The translations under genes and the position numbers were made by a program. Below are positions 1 through 8,209 of a stretch of DNA of 64,000 nt, in pieces. Below the pieces are notes generated by a model. It was given only the letters and a program-made list of their open reading frames with translations. It was not told where the DNA came from and did no database searches. The stretch spans positions 34,034 through 98,033 of the forward strand of contig JAJQHY010000039.1 of the NCBI GenBank assembly GCA_021199495.1, in the 5' to 3' direction. Source of the DNA: Lachnospiraceae bacterium (GTDB taxonomy: Bacteria; Bacillota; Clostridia; Lachnospirales; Lachnospiraceae). The number at the start of each line of letters is the position of its first letter. The stretch's first letter is position 1.

Positions 1-270
1 CGGTCCGGCAATCCCGAAATTACATAAAAAAAGAAAGATCATAAACACGCACACCGCAATGAAGCACGCTTCCTGCTTCAGCTTCAGCTCCTGCCTCCTT
101 GCGGCGGCGGACTTTCTGCCATTTGAGGAGCTTCTGCGGGTATTCCCACTACTGCGCCTTGCCGTGCTTGTGGTACTTCTCCCGGCGCCTGTGCTCTTAT
201 GTGTGCTGCTGCGCTTTGCAGTCCCGGTTGTCTTTCCCGTTCCTGAACTCTTCTTTGTCCCTGTACTCAT
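1..270 (-). CDS. DNA translocase FtsK/SpoIIIE, N-terminal part (runs off the left edge)
   Basis: Only the first 90 codons are in the window. The start is ATG at 270, with AGGGGAA just upstream as ribosome binding site. Residues 1-60 are Ser/Thr/Gly/Lys/Arg-rich, and a hydrophobic segment starts near residue 72, reading ACFIAVCVFMIFLFLC. This matches the cytoplasmic tail and first membrane span of FtsK/SpoIIIE chromosome pumps. The ClpP-like tepA gene lies directly upstream, as tepA precedes spoIIIE in Bacillus. The motor domain lies outside the window, so the assignment rests on the N-terminus plus synteny. Confidence 0.72.
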   Translation of the reverse strand, partial: MSTGTKKSSGTGKTTGTAKRSSTHKSTGAGRSTTSTARRSSGNTRRSSSNGRKSAAARRQELKLKQEACFIAVCVFMIFLFLCNFGIAGP

Positions 271-354
271 GATATTCCCCTGTGTTACACCGTCATCAGA
301 TGCACAAACGGATGGACCATTCCCCCGTCCATGCGCACTGACCCGTGTATCATC

Positions 355-1056
355 TTAACATAAATCTTTTCGTTTGTCATCGCTTTTCTCAATCATCTCA
401 TGAAGTTTGCCCATTGCCTGGCTGATACCACCCACCTCGTTGATGATGCCCTCGCGGACGCAATCCTCGCCCACCAGAATACTGCCAACGTCCTTGGTCA
501 GCATCTCTGTCTCCATCATCAGCTCCACATATCGCTCCTCGCTGATCCCGCAGTGCGACGCCACGAAACCGGTAATGCGGTCCTGAATCCGGCGGAAATA
601 ATCAAAGGTCTGGCGTACACCGATCACCGTACCATTCATGCGGACAGGATGAATCACCATCGTCCCTGTCGGTACAATGAAAGAATAATCTGTGCTGACC
701 GCAATCGGCACGCCGATCGAATGAGACCCTCCCAGTACCAACGATACAGTAGGCTTACTTAAACTCGCCAGCATTTCCGCGATGGCCAGCCCTGCCTCCA
801 CGTCTCCTCCCATGGTATTGATCAGCACCAGCACGCCGTCAATTTCCCTGCTGTCCTCGATGGCGGCCAGCTGCGGCAGAATGTGCTCATACTTCGTCGT
901 CTTGGCATTATTTCCCAGCACATCATGTCCTTCCACCTCTCCGATGACAGTCACCAGATAGATCTCATTTTTGTGCGCGTTTTCGTCCAGCAGAAGCTGG
1001 CCGCTCTCCCGGATCGAATCCTGCTGATCCTGCTGCTTTGCATTCTGGTCTTCCAA
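355..1056 (-). CDS. tepA: ClpP-like serine protease, TepA/YmfB type
   Basis: This 233-residue protein has the ClpP/crotonase fold signature. A Gly-rich strand (NTMGGDVEAGLAIAE, about 80-94) is followed by the nucleophile region GGSHSIG with Ser113, and then by His136 in MVIHPV. In ClpP these positions supply the catalytic Ser and His. In Bacillus the TepA/YmfB family is a cytosolic peptidase tied to export and sporulation, and its gene sits next to spoIIIE. The start is TTG at 1056, chosen because GGAGG lies six bases upstream. The gene is followed after 84 bp by the ftsK/spoIIIE start, so the two may be co-transcribed. Confidence 0.85.
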   Translation of the reverse strand: MEDQNAKQQDQQDSIRESGQLLLDENAHKNEIYLVTVIGEVEGHDVLGNNAKTTKYEHILPQLAAIEDSREIDGVLVLINTMGGDVEAGLAIAEMLASLSKPTVSLVLGGSHSIGVPIAVSTDYSFIVPTGTMVIHPVRMNGTVIGVRQTFDYFRRIQDRITGFVASHCGISEERYVELMMETEMLTKDVGSILVGEDCVREGIINEVGGISQAMGKLHEMIEKSDDKRKDLC

Positions 1057-1081
1057 TATACACCTCCCGTAAACATCTAAG

Positions 1082-1121
1082 TGAAAAAAGAGAAAGAAGA
1101 AAATCTCTCGATTTTCTTCTT
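1082..1121 (-). terminator. Rho-independent terminator
   Basis: A perfect 11-bp stem (AAGAAGAAAAT with ATTTTCTTCTT, six-base loop) is followed on the minus strand by TCTCTTTTTTC. It lies just downstream of the membrane-protein gene ending at 1151 and separates that operon from tepA. Confidence 0.8.
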
Positions 1122-1150
1122 AGTGTGCGCATTGAAAGCCGGAATATGTA

Positions 1151-2644
1151 TTATTTATCAAACTCCTCGCCGTCCTCAACCTCCACATCAAAGTTCATTT
1201 CCTCTTCGGAAAACTCTCTGTCAAAGTCGATTCTGGCGCGTTTTTTTCTCTTCGGGATCTCCATCGAGGCGGGGATAAAAATCTCCGGAGTGCTTCCTGC
1301 CATATTCAGATTTACTTCAGCCCCGGTGATTTCACCGGCTGCCCGAGGTTCTTCTTTTACCTTCTCTTCTGCTGCCTGCGTATCGTCTGTCGCAGTCTTC
1401 TCCGCTGTCTGCGGAACGGCTGCCGCATTCACCTTTTCCGACTGCGTATCGTCTATCACAGGCCCCTCAGGTGCCTGCAATTCTGCCTGCGAACCCGCTT
1501 TCAACTCTTTCTCATCTGCGGCAGCTTCCTCCTCACCCGGAAAGCTTTCCTCCGACAGCACCTCGAAATCAGACTCTTTTGCCTCCTGCGCAGCCTTACC
1601 CTTCTGTGAAGCCGGTTCCTTTAAAAGCAGCCCGTCTAAAGATATCCCCAGAAGGATGCTCATGACAACACCAAGCACCGCGTCGCATCCCACGCTGTCC
1701 GGGAAGCCCAGCATCTGTATCACGATCAGGAGCACCGCCATCAGCATATAAACAGCAGCTGTCCGGCGCGCCTTCAGAAACAGGAAAATCACCGCGCACA
1801 GAACGCCCGGTATGAATGCCGCCTGTCCGCTGACCGCAAGGACTCTGTCTGTAAATGTCTCTGCCGAAATCAGACTCCAGCCGGACCGATCCACATACAC
1901 ACAGCCCATGACAAACAGAACCACAACAGTAAAATCCAGAAGCACCGTGCCGCTCTTTTCCATGCGTTTATCGAGGGTCAGATGTAAAATCCATCCCAGA
2001 AGCACAGCGACAAGGAATAAAAGAATCTCCGGAGAACAATACATGGACGCTCTGATCATCTGGGGAAGGAGCATAAGGCCTCCCAGACAGATCACTGCGG
2101 GAAACGCTCCGTAACAGTGCCTGACCAGAAAATATAAAAGAACGCAGCACAAAATGAAAATCACCAGCTGCATGCCGGCCGCCGCCAGAGTAAGGTTTCC
2201 AACCAGCAAAAACACCCGGTTCAACAGCCAGACATATGCCGCCGTCACCGGATCCTGAAAGCCGTCTGCAGTTCGGTTTAATGTAACAAGCGCTGCCGCC
2301 ACCACCGGATTGCCGTCCTGGCGCGACCAGAAGGTCACAAATTCCTGCCCGATTCTGAAATAAATGCCGGCACACGTAAGGATCACACAGCAGATCATTT
2401 CCAGTGCGAGGGACGCGCCCTTTCCCATACGAAGAACGCCCGGTTTTAAATCCGTCCACCTGCCAAGCAGCGTGGTGAAACCCGTTATCATCAGCAGAAT
2501 ACAGATCCATAAAAACAGGGCGATCAGGTCGGCCTCCGTAAAGGAAGCCACCGCCTCAAAATAATAAATAGTTCCGCCGGTCATAACCGGTACCGTGAAC
2601 AAAAGCCAGATCAGCGCCGTAAAGATCCCCCTCCAGTTTTTCAT
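1151..2644 (-). CDS. polytopic membrane protein with acidic cytosolic tail
   Basis: This 497-residue protein has roughly ten hydrophobic segments in residues 1-340. A long charged Ala/Glu-rich tail follows (about 345-497) that lacks membrane segments and looks disordered. I do not recognise a named family. The membrane part has the general look of a lipid-linked glycosyltransferase or a Wzy/GtrA-like partner. It starts 13 bp after a GtrB-type glycosyltransferase, with GGAG before its ATG, so the two are almost certainly co-translated. They may jointly modify a cell-surface polymer. A terminator follows at 1082-1121. The catalytic role is inference only. Confidence 0.6.
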   Translation of the reverse strand: MKNWRGIFTALIWLLFTVPVMTGGTIYYFEAVASFTEADLIALFLWICILLMITGFTTLLGRWTDLKPGVLRMGKGASLALEMICCVILTCAGIYFRIGQEFVTFWSRQDGNPVVAAALVTLNRTADGFQDPVTAAYVWLLNRVFLLVGNLTLAAAGMQLVIFILCCVLLYFLVRHCYGAFPAVICLGGLMLLPQMIRASMYCSPEILLFLVAVLLGWILHLTLDKRMEKSGTVLLDFTVVVLFVMGCVYVDRSGWSLISAETFTDRVLAVSGQAAFIPGVLCAVIFLFLKARRTAAVYMLMAVLLIVIQMLGFPDSVGCDAVLGVVMSILLGISLDGLLLKEPASQKGKAAQEAKESDFEVLSEESFPGEEEAAADEKELKAGSQAELQAPEGPVIDDTQSEKVNAAAVPQTAEKTATDDTQAAEEKVKEEPRAAGEITGAEVNLNMAGSTPEIFIPASMEIPKRKKRARIDFDREFSEEEMNFDVEVEDGEEFDK

Positions 2645-2657
2645 GCCTTCACTCCGA

Positions 2658-3614
2658 TCACTCTAAAATCTGCTCGATATTATACCTCGGCCTTTGCTTG
2701 ACCTCCATATATATCTTTCCCACATAGGTGCCGACAAGCCCGATGGCAATCAGCTGGCAGCCTCCCAGAAACCAGATGGAAAGCATAAGAGACGTCCAGC
2801 CGGGAACGGTATTGCCCAGGAAATGTTCTACCAGCGAATATACCGCCGCGATAATGCTCAAAACAATAATGCCGATGCCAAGCCCCAGAATCAGGCTGAT
2901 CGGCTTGATGCTGAAGGATGTGATTCCGTTTAAAGCAAGAGCCACCATTTTTTTCAACGGATATTTGCTCTCCCCGGCAACCCGCTCTTTGCGGCTGTAA
3001 TAGACACAGGAGGTGTTATACCCGATGGTAGGCATAATTCCCCGTAAAAACAGGTTGGTTTCTTTGTACTGTGCGAAATACTCCAGCGCACGTCTGCTCA
3101 TCAGGCGGAAGTCAGCGTGATTATATACCGTTTTCACACCCATGAGATTCATAAATTTATAGAAGCCCTGCGCGGTCACACGCTTGAAAAAGCTGTCGCT
3201 GCTGCGGTCATTGCGGACGCCGTACACAATATCATTGCCGGCATGGAAGGAATCCACCATCTCTTCAATCACGGCTACGTCATCCTGCAGATCCGCATCA
3301 ATGGAGATTGCCATGTCGCACCACTGTGCAGCTGTCACGAGTCCCGCCGTCAGAGCGTACTGGTGTCCTACATTTCCGGCCAGATTCACTCCCTTGACCC
3401 TGCCCGGGTATTTCTCATGCTCCCGCGCAATCAGCGGCCAGGTCTGATCCTTACTGCCATCATTGACAAAGAGGATAAAGCTGTCCTCACTGATCTTATT
3501 TTTGGCGATCAGATCCGTAATCACGTCCCGCAGGGCCTGAGAACAGATCTCTACCACTTTCTCTTCTTTATAGCAGGGCACTACAATTGCCAGCCTGTCC
3601 TTTTTCTCTTCCAT
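2658..3614 (-). CDS. GtrB/DPM1-type polyprenyl-phosphate glycosyltransferase (GT2)
   Basis: This 318-residue GT2 protein opens with LAIVVPCYKEE (about 8-18). It has the nucleotide/metal motif SIDADLQDD (about 104-112) and two C-terminal membrane spans (about 226-257 and 265-295). This is the layout of the family that loads a sugar onto polyprenyl phosphate at the inner membrane face (GtrB, ArnC, YkoT). The ATG at 3614 overlaps the yebC stop by one base (TGATG), and a GTG one codon earlier is the alternative start. The following polytopic protein is the natural candidate for the transferase or flippase that uses the lipid-linked sugar. Confidence 0.85.
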   Translation of the reverse strand: MEEKKDRLAIVVPCYKEEKVVEICSQALRDVITDLIAKNKISEDSFILFVNDGSKDQTWPLIAREHEKYPGRVKGVNLAGNVGHQYALTAGLVTAAQWCDMAISIDADLQDDVAVIEEMVDSFHAGNDIVYGVRNDRSSDSFFKRVTAQGFYKFMNLMGVKTVYNHADFRLMSRRALEYFAQYKETNLFLRGIMPTIGYNTSCVYYSRKERVAGESKYPLKKMVALALNGITSFSIKPISLILGLGIGIIVLSIIAAVYSLVEHFLGNTVPGWTSLMLSIWFLGGCQLIAIGLVGTYVGKIYMEVKQRPRYNIEQILE

Positions 3615-4345
3615 CACTCGTCCCAGTTATGATATACCGCCTGCACATCATCGTCCTCGTCCAGAATGTCAAGGATTCTGTTCAGGCATTTAATCTGATT
3701 CTCATCCGTCAGCGTCACATAATTCTGCGGAATCATGGTTACCTCCGCACTGACCAGAGGAATGCCCGCATCCTCCAGTGCCTTACGCACGCTGTCTAAG
3801 TCCTCCGGAGCAGTGATCACCTCATAGCTGTCCTCTTCCTCGGAAAAATCCTCCGCGCCGGCATCCAGCACAACCATCATCAGCTCGTCCGCGTCCTCAA
3901 TCTCACATTCTTCCTTATCAATGATAATCTGCCCCTTCTCATCAAACATGAAAGAGACACAGCCGGGTGTACCGATATTGCCCTGGCCTTTGGTGAAAGC
4001 GCTTCTGACACTGGAAGCCGTCCGGTTTTTATTGTCCGTCAGCGTCTTTACAATAATGGCGGTGCCGCCGGGGCCATAGCCTTCATATGTAATATTTTCA
4101 TAATTGACGTTTCCAAGCTCGCCGCTGGCCTTTTTGATGCCGCGCTCAATGGTGTCATTCGGCATGTTGTTGGCCTTTGCCTTTAAAACCACCTGGTATA
4201 ATTTTGAGTTGTTGGCCGGATCAGGGCCGCCCTCCTTGACCGCTACCGCAATTTCACGGCCGATGATGGTGAAAATCTTGCCCTTGGCGGCGTCGTTTTT
4301 CTCCTTTTTCGCTTTGATGTTTGAAAACTTTGAATGTCCAGACAT
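3614..4345 (-). CDS. yebC: YebC/PmpR/TACO1-family protein
   Basis: This 243-residue protein starts with the family hallmark [18 protein letters not shown]. It also contains [14 protein letters not shown] and [13 protein letters not shown], both diagnostic of YebC. The length is standard. Members are described as transcription regulators (PmpR) or as translation factors acting on proline-rich stalls; the sequence alone does not separate these roles. The start is ATG at 4345 with GGAAGAG upstream, directly after the stop of the CBS protein. It sits in a four-gene run with a glycosyltransferase, probably only by co-transcription. Confidence 0.93.
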   Translation of the reverse strand: MSGHSKFSNIKAKKEKNDAAKGKIFTIIGREIAVAVKEGGPDPANNSKLYQVVLKAKANNMPNDTIERGIKKASGELGNVNYENITYEGYGPGGTAIIVKTLTDNKNRTASSVRSAFTKGQGNIGTPGCVSFMFDEKGQIIIDKEECEIEDADELMMVVLDAGAEDFSEEEDSYEVITAPEDLDSVRKALEDAGIPLVSAEVTMIPQNYVTLTDENQIKCLNRILDILDEDDDVQAVYHNWDE

Positions 4346-4348
4346 GTG

Positions 4349-5404
4349 TTACTCTTCCTCCCTGTTGTCCGTCTCTTTTTGGGCCTCTTCAGCCTTCCTG
4401 GTGACGAGCACTCTCTGTATCCGCATATTTTCCACGGCCAGGACCCTGAAAAGGTATCCCTTGTACTCGCACTCAAATTCTTCCCCTTCATGGGGTATAT
4501 GATCCAGCTGGCGGATTAAGAATCCGTTCAGCGTATCAAAATCTGTTTCCTCAAAAGTGATTCCCAGCTTGTCCTCGATCTCTTCAAGCGGTGTCAGTCC
4601 TTCCATCACCCAGGTGTTCTCACTGCTGTCGTCTATAAACGCCTGCTCATCATCATATTCATCCTGAATATTGCCGACGATCTCTTCCAGGATGTCCTCC
4701 ATGGTCACCAGCCCGGCCGTCTGACCGTACTCGTCAATGACAATGGCCATCTGTACCTTCTCAGACTGCAGCGTCTTAAAAAGGTCGTCAATATTGGTCG
4801 TAATCAGGGTAAACTGCGTTCTGCGCAAAAGCCCCTCGATCTCTCCGATCGGCCGCTTCTCATCCGGATGCACATTCTGATAACGCATGGCATCCTTTAA
4901 ATAGAGAATACCGGTAATATGATCCAGATTCTCCTGATAGACAGGATATCTTGAATTCTGCCCGGAGAGCAGGCGGCTGACCGCTTCCTCAAACGGCGTT
5001 TCCTCATCAAACGCTTCTATATTCGAGCGATGGGTCATGATATCCTGGGCTTCCTTGTCCGAGTAGGCAAAGATGTTACTGATCATCTCGACCTCACTGT
5101 CCTCGATGACGCCCTGCTCGTGCCCTTCATTGACCAGGTCAATGATCTCCTGTTCCGTGTCGTCCTCCTCCACAGACGGTTCCCCATCCTTAAAGAGCTT
5201 CGCGAAGCCGTCTTTGATCAGTTTCCACAGCTTATCCGGCAGAAAAACACCGAGCGCCGTAAAAAGAACCAGCAGCAAAATCAGAATGACCACCGGAATC
5301 AGAATATGTAACAGCGGGATTTCGAACACCTTCGTGTCCCAAATCCCGATTTTCGATAAACTCCATATAAGGCATGGACAAGGTCCACTCCCATCGTCTG
5401 ACAT
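4349..5404 (-). CDS. CBS-pair/CorC-HlyC domain membrane protein (hemolysin-family)
   Basis: This protein of about 351 residues has one N-terminal membrane span (around residues 25-50). Two CBS motifs follow (IMTHRSNIEAFDEETPFEEA; QMAIVIDEYGQTAGLVTMED), then a C-terminal CorC_HlyC domain (DTLNGFLIRQL). Relatives (YhdP, CNNM/CorC) are Mg2+-transport-linked proteins with nucleotide-sensing CBS pairs. It lacks the usual three-to-four-span DUF21 transport domain and keeps a single anchor. The start was set to ATG 5404 because AAGGAG lies seven bases upstream; the in-frame ATG ten codons earlier has no such site. It is the first gene of the yebC/glycosyltransferase operon. Confidence 0.85.
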   Translation of the reverse strand: MSDDGSGPCPCLIWSLSKIGIWDTKVFEIPLLHILIPVVILILLLVLFTALGVFLPDKLWKLIKDGFAKLFKDGEPSVEEDDTEQEIIDLVNEGHEQGVIEDSEVEMISNIFAYSDKEAQDIMTHRSNIEAFDEETPFEEAVSRLLSGQNSRYPVYQENLDHITGILYLKDAMRYQNVHPDEKRPIGEIEGLLRRTQFTLITTNIDDLFKTLQSEKVQMAIVIDEYGQTAGLVTMEDILEEIVGNIQDEYDDEQAFIDDSSENTWVMEGLTPLEEIEDKLGITFEETDFDTLNGFLIRQLDHIPHEGEEFECEYKGYLFRVLAVENMRIQRVLVTRKAEEAQKETDNREEE

Positions 5405-5464
5405 AACGAAACTCCTTCTTTTGATGATTTTCAAGCAATACTATAGCAAAATTAACTGTTTTCG

Positions 5465-5860
5465 TCAACCGCGAACAGAAGCCAGTTCTTTAAAAGTACC
5501 ATCTGCAGTCATCCTTTGCTGCTGCGGCAACGAAAGGCTGATGCTCAGTGCGCTGTCCACACAATCCATGATCGCCTCGTCCAGATGACAGACTTTATCC
5601 TTTAAGCGTGTCTTGTCAATGGTGCGCAGCTGTTCCAGCAAAATGACCGAATCCTTTTCCATATGATAAGTACTGGCGGAAATGTGAATATGCGTCGGCA
5701 GTCTGTTTTTGTCTAACTTGCTGGTGATCGCGGCGCAGATCACGGTCGGACTGTGGCGGTTGCCCACATCGTTCTGAATGATCAGAACCGGCCTGACACC
5801 TCCCTGTTCACTGCCCACCACAGGCCTTAAATCCGCATAATAAATATCTCCTCTTTTCAT
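5465..5860 (-). CDS. ndoA: MazF/PemK-family endoribonuclease (NdoA-like toxin)
   Basis: This 131-residue protein has the MazF signature RGDIYYADL (3-11), [12 protein letters not shown] (20-31) and a conserved LEQLRTIDK segment. NdoA cleaves mRNA at specific short sites. The gene follows alanine racemase as in Bacillus (alr-ndoAI-ndoA). Here no antitoxin gene fits in the 152 bp between alr and this gene, and none is visible downstream. ATG 5860 is preceded by AAAGGATGG. The C-terminus is slightly longer than Bacillus NdoA (about 116 residues). The toxin family is clear; whether it acts as a free toxin or a housekeeping RNase is open. Confidence 0.92.
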   Translation of the reverse strand: MKRGDIYYADLRPVVGSEQGGVRPVLIIQNDVGNRHSPTVICAAITSKLDKNRLPTHIHISASTYHMEKDSVILLEQLRTIDKTRLKDKVCHLDEAIMDCVDSALSISLSLPQQQRMTADGTFKELASVRG

Positions 5861-6012
5861 TGCAAAACCATCCTTTCCATACAGCTTCCATCAGGAGGAT
5901 GCCGCGGGAAACCGTACCGGACACCAACCACTGTGTTTCCCGTATATCGCCTCATCTGGTTTATAGTATGGCTGGTTTTGCAAAAAGGTATTCCATTATG
6001 ACTGCAAATTTC
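5861..6012. other. alr-ndoA intergenic region with inverted repeat
   Basis: This 152-bp gap holds no credible antitoxin reading frame. It contains an 8-bp inverted repeat, CGGGAAAC at 5905-5912 and GTTTCCCG at 5935-5942, which would lie in the ndoA leader. No convincing promoter hexamers were found, so read-through from alr is likely. Confidence 0.4.
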
Positions 6013-7209
6013 TCAAAGTTCGTGAACCTGTGCGGAGAACTGGTCGGTGTATGCGATCGCTTTTTCATGCCGGTAAAAGACACGCGGCAGCCGTTTGCCC
6101 AGGTCACAGGCAAACTCATAATTGAAACGGCCGCTTAAGTCTCCCAGTTCCTCCATGGAAATGTGCTCCGCTCCGTCCGCACCGATCAAGGTCACTTCAT
6201 CGCCGTTTCTCACACCGGGAATATCCGTCACGTCCACCATAAACTGATCCATGCAGACACGGCCTAAAATCGGAGCCTTCCTGCCGCGGATCAGCACGCA
6301 GCCGCAGTTTGACAGACTCCTGGGATAGCCATCCCCATAGCCTAACGGCACGGTCGCTATTTTTACCGGTTTCGTGATCTGATAAGTCCCGCCGTAGCTG
6401 ACACCGCTTCCGATTCTGCCCTCCTTCACATAGACCAAATGACTGTGAAGAGAAAGTACAGGCTTTAAATCAATTGCATGATGATTCACCTCGTCCGACG
6501 GCCACAGTCCATAGAGCGTAATACCGGCCCGGACGCAGTCCATATGTGTGCAGGCAAGTTCATTCTCCATAATCGCGGCGCTGTTGGCACAGTGTCTGAC
6601 AGGAATCGAATGCCCCAGCATGCGTTCCGCGTCTGAAGCAAACCGGCAGAATACCTCATACTGCTGAAGCGCGCTCTGTTTATCCGCTTCATCGGCCCGG
6701 GCAAAATGTGTAAAAATGCCCTCGATTTCAATTCCCGGCAGCCTGTCTGCCTCCTGCACAAATAAAAGACCCTCTTCATCCGGATACACACCGATCCGGC
6801 TCATGCCGGTATCAACCGGAATATGGATTTTTACGTTTTTCCCGGTTCTGACAGCAGCCGCGGACAGCTGCCGCAGGGTGTCCTTCCTGAATACCGCCGG
6901 ACGGATATCAAGGGCAATCATTTCCTCATAACAATAAGGAAAGGTATATCCCAGGATCAGAATCGGCTTCAAAATGCCGCTCTCCTTCAGCTGCTTCGCC
7001 TCCTCAAAGGTTGCAACCGCATAACCTCTCACGCATTCCTTCTGCTCCGCGAGCCGGGCGATGGGGAGAGCTCCGTGTCCATAAGCATCCGTCTTAATCA
7101 CCAGTGCCAGACTGCTGCTGTCATCTATGTGCCCGTACATGGCGTCAATATTATGCTCCAGTGCGTCCAGATCAATTCTGACACAGCCCCGGTCAAACTG
7201 CTCAGGCAT
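6013..7209 (-). CDS. alr: alanine racemase
   Basis: This 398-residue PLP enzyme interconverts L- and D-alanine for peptidoglycan. The PLP lysine is Lys39 in VIKTDAYGHG. The second catalytic Tyr region (GSGVSYGGTYQ) and the substrate-binding CMDQFMVDVT motif are present, so it looks active. The start was moved to ATG 7209 because AAAGGAG lies just upstream; an in-frame start 25 codons earlier has none and would reach into the intergenic hairpin. It sits between rex and ndoA on the same strand. Confidence 0.95.
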   Translation of the reverse strand: MPEQFDRGCVRIDLDALEHNIDAMYGHIDDSSSLALVIKTDAYGHGALPIARLAEQKECVRGYAVATFEEAKQLKESGILKPILILGYTFPYCYEEMIALDIRPAVFRKDTLRQLSAAAVRTGKNVKIHIPVDTGMSRIGVYPDEEGLLFVQEADRLPGIEIEGIFTHFARADEADKQSALQQYEVFCRFASDAERMLGHSIPVRHCANSAAIMENELACTHMDCVRAGITLYGLWPSDEVNHHAIDLKPVLSLHSHLVYVKEGRIGSGVSYGGTYQITKPVKIATVPLGYGDGYPRSLSNCGCVLIRGRKAPILGRVCMDQFMVDVTDIPGVRNGDEVTLIGADGAEHISMEELGDLSGRFNYEFACDLGKRLPRVFYRHEKAIAYTDQFSAQVHEL

Positions 7210-7230
7210 TTTTTTGCTCCTTTCACAAGG

Positions 7231-7260
7231 AACGTGCGCCGCCGGGCGGCAGCGCACGTT
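7231..7260. repeat. rex-alr intergenic hairpin
   Basis: A near-perfect palindrome: AACGTGCGC pairs with GCGCACGTT, with an inner GCC/GGC stem and a GGGC loop. No T-run follows on either strand, so it is not a standard terminator. It may mark mRNA processing or a weak pause between rex and alr. Its left arm resembles the start of the hairpin at 26764-26784. Confidence 0.55.
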
Positions 7261-7267
7261 ATCGTTT

Positions 7268-7906
7268 TCATTCTTTATTTTCATTATATTTCGCCAGATT
7301 ATAAGAAAGCTTCATCAGGCTGTCGGAGAGATGGACATTCTCCACCTGAATATCCGGCGGTACATTCAGATCAACATGCGCGAAATTCCAGATGGCTTTA
7401 ATCCCGTTTTTGACCAGCATATCCGCCACCTCTACCGTGCTCTCCTTCGGGATCGTCAGCACCGCGATATCCACCTGATTCTCCCGGATAAAGGACTCCA
7501 CAGCCTCCATGGGCTGCACAGTCAGACTTCTGACCTGTTTGCCGTACAGGGCGGGATTGCAGTCAAATATACCCTTGAATAAAAAACCTCTCTTCTCAAA
7601 ATTCAGATAGTTGGCAAGCGCCTGCCCCAGGTTGCCGGCTCCGATGATGATCAGGTGGTGCTCCGTGTTCAGCCCCAGAATATTGCCGATCTCATGATAC
7701 AGATATTCCACATTATACCCATATCCCTGCTGTCCGAAGCCGCCGAAATTATTCAGATCCTGTCGAATCTGAGAAGCTGTTACCTTCATCAGCGCGCTCA
7801 GCTCCTGCGATGAAATCCGCTGTACACCATTATCCTTCAGTTCCCCCAAATACCGAAAATATCTTGGCAATCTGCCGATCACCGCCTGAGATATTTCCTT
7901 CTCCAT
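7268..7906 (-). CDS. rex: redox-sensing transcriptional repressor Rex
   Basis: This 212-residue protein has an N-terminal winged helix (about 10-60, containing SSQELSALMKVTASQIRQDL). A Rossmann NAD(H) fold follows, with GAGNLGQA (89-96). Rex senses the NADH/NAD+ ratio and represses fermentation and respiration genes when NADH is low. The start was set to ATG 7906 because GGGAGG sits seven bases upstream; an adjacent ATG at 7909 is possible. A Rex-type operator lies just upstream of the promoter, which suggests autoregulation. Confidence 0.96.
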   Translation of the reverse strand: MEKEISQAVIGRLPRYFRYLGELKDNGVQRISSQELSALMKVTASQIRQDLNNFGGFGQQGYGYNVEYLYHEIGNILGLNTEHHLIIIGAGNLGQALANYLNFEKRGFLFKGIFDCNPALYGKQVRSLTVQPMEAVESFIRENQVDIAVLTIPKESTVEVADMLVKNGIKAIWNFAHVDLNVPPDIQVENVHLSDSLMKLSYNLAKYNENKE

Positions 7907-7937
7907 CATAAGACCTCCCACCAAAAAATTACTTGAC

Positions 7938-7966
7938 ATTATACTCCATTTTACAGGATTGCGCAA
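7938..7966 (-). promoter_or_regulatory. rex promoter (sigma-A type)
   Basis: On the minus strand, TTGCGC (7966-7961), a 17-bp spacer and a perfect TATAAT (7943-7938) precede rex. The -10 is strong and the -35 is weak. Confidence 0.65.
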
Positions 7967-7970
7967 GCAG

Positions 7971-7990
7971 TTGTGATATATTTTTCACAT
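7971..7990. promoter_or_regulatory. candidate Rex operator
   Basis: TTGTGATATATTTTTCACAT matches the known Rex consensus (TTGTGA, AT-rich centre, TCACAA) at all but the last base of the right half-site. It lies four bases upstream of the rex -35 element. The neighbouring gene encodes Rex itself, so autoregulation is the natural reading. Confidence 0.72.
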
Positions 7991-8126
7991 AGTTTCTATT
8001 CACGGCCATATAAGCAAAAAGATGAGCGACTTTTTATCGCGCCGGACAGCTTGCCGGACGCTTTTACGCATATGGGCGGAGAACCGTGAATAATCATTTT
8101 CCGGTTTGCCCGTGTACAACTACCAT

Positions 8127-8155
8127 TTGACAGAAGACCTTCTCTCTAGTAAAAT
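8127..8155 (+). promoter_or_regulatory. promoter of the ABC-F gene
   Basis: TTGACA (8127-8132), a 17-bp spacer and TAAAAT (8150-8155) form a near-consensus sigma-A promoter. It lies 55 bp before the ABC-F start. The 5' leader is too short for the attenuation devices seen before some resistance ABC-F genes. Confidence 0.75.
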
Positions 8156-8209
8156 ACTAACTGTTGCGGGTTTTACCCCTAGTATCATTCAGACAGGAAG
8201 TGTTTTATC

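Noticed and set aside
59-358. 99-codon open frame on the plus strand at the left edge
   Set aside because: It is antisense to the FtsK/SpoIIIE start, which has a good ribosome binding site and family features.
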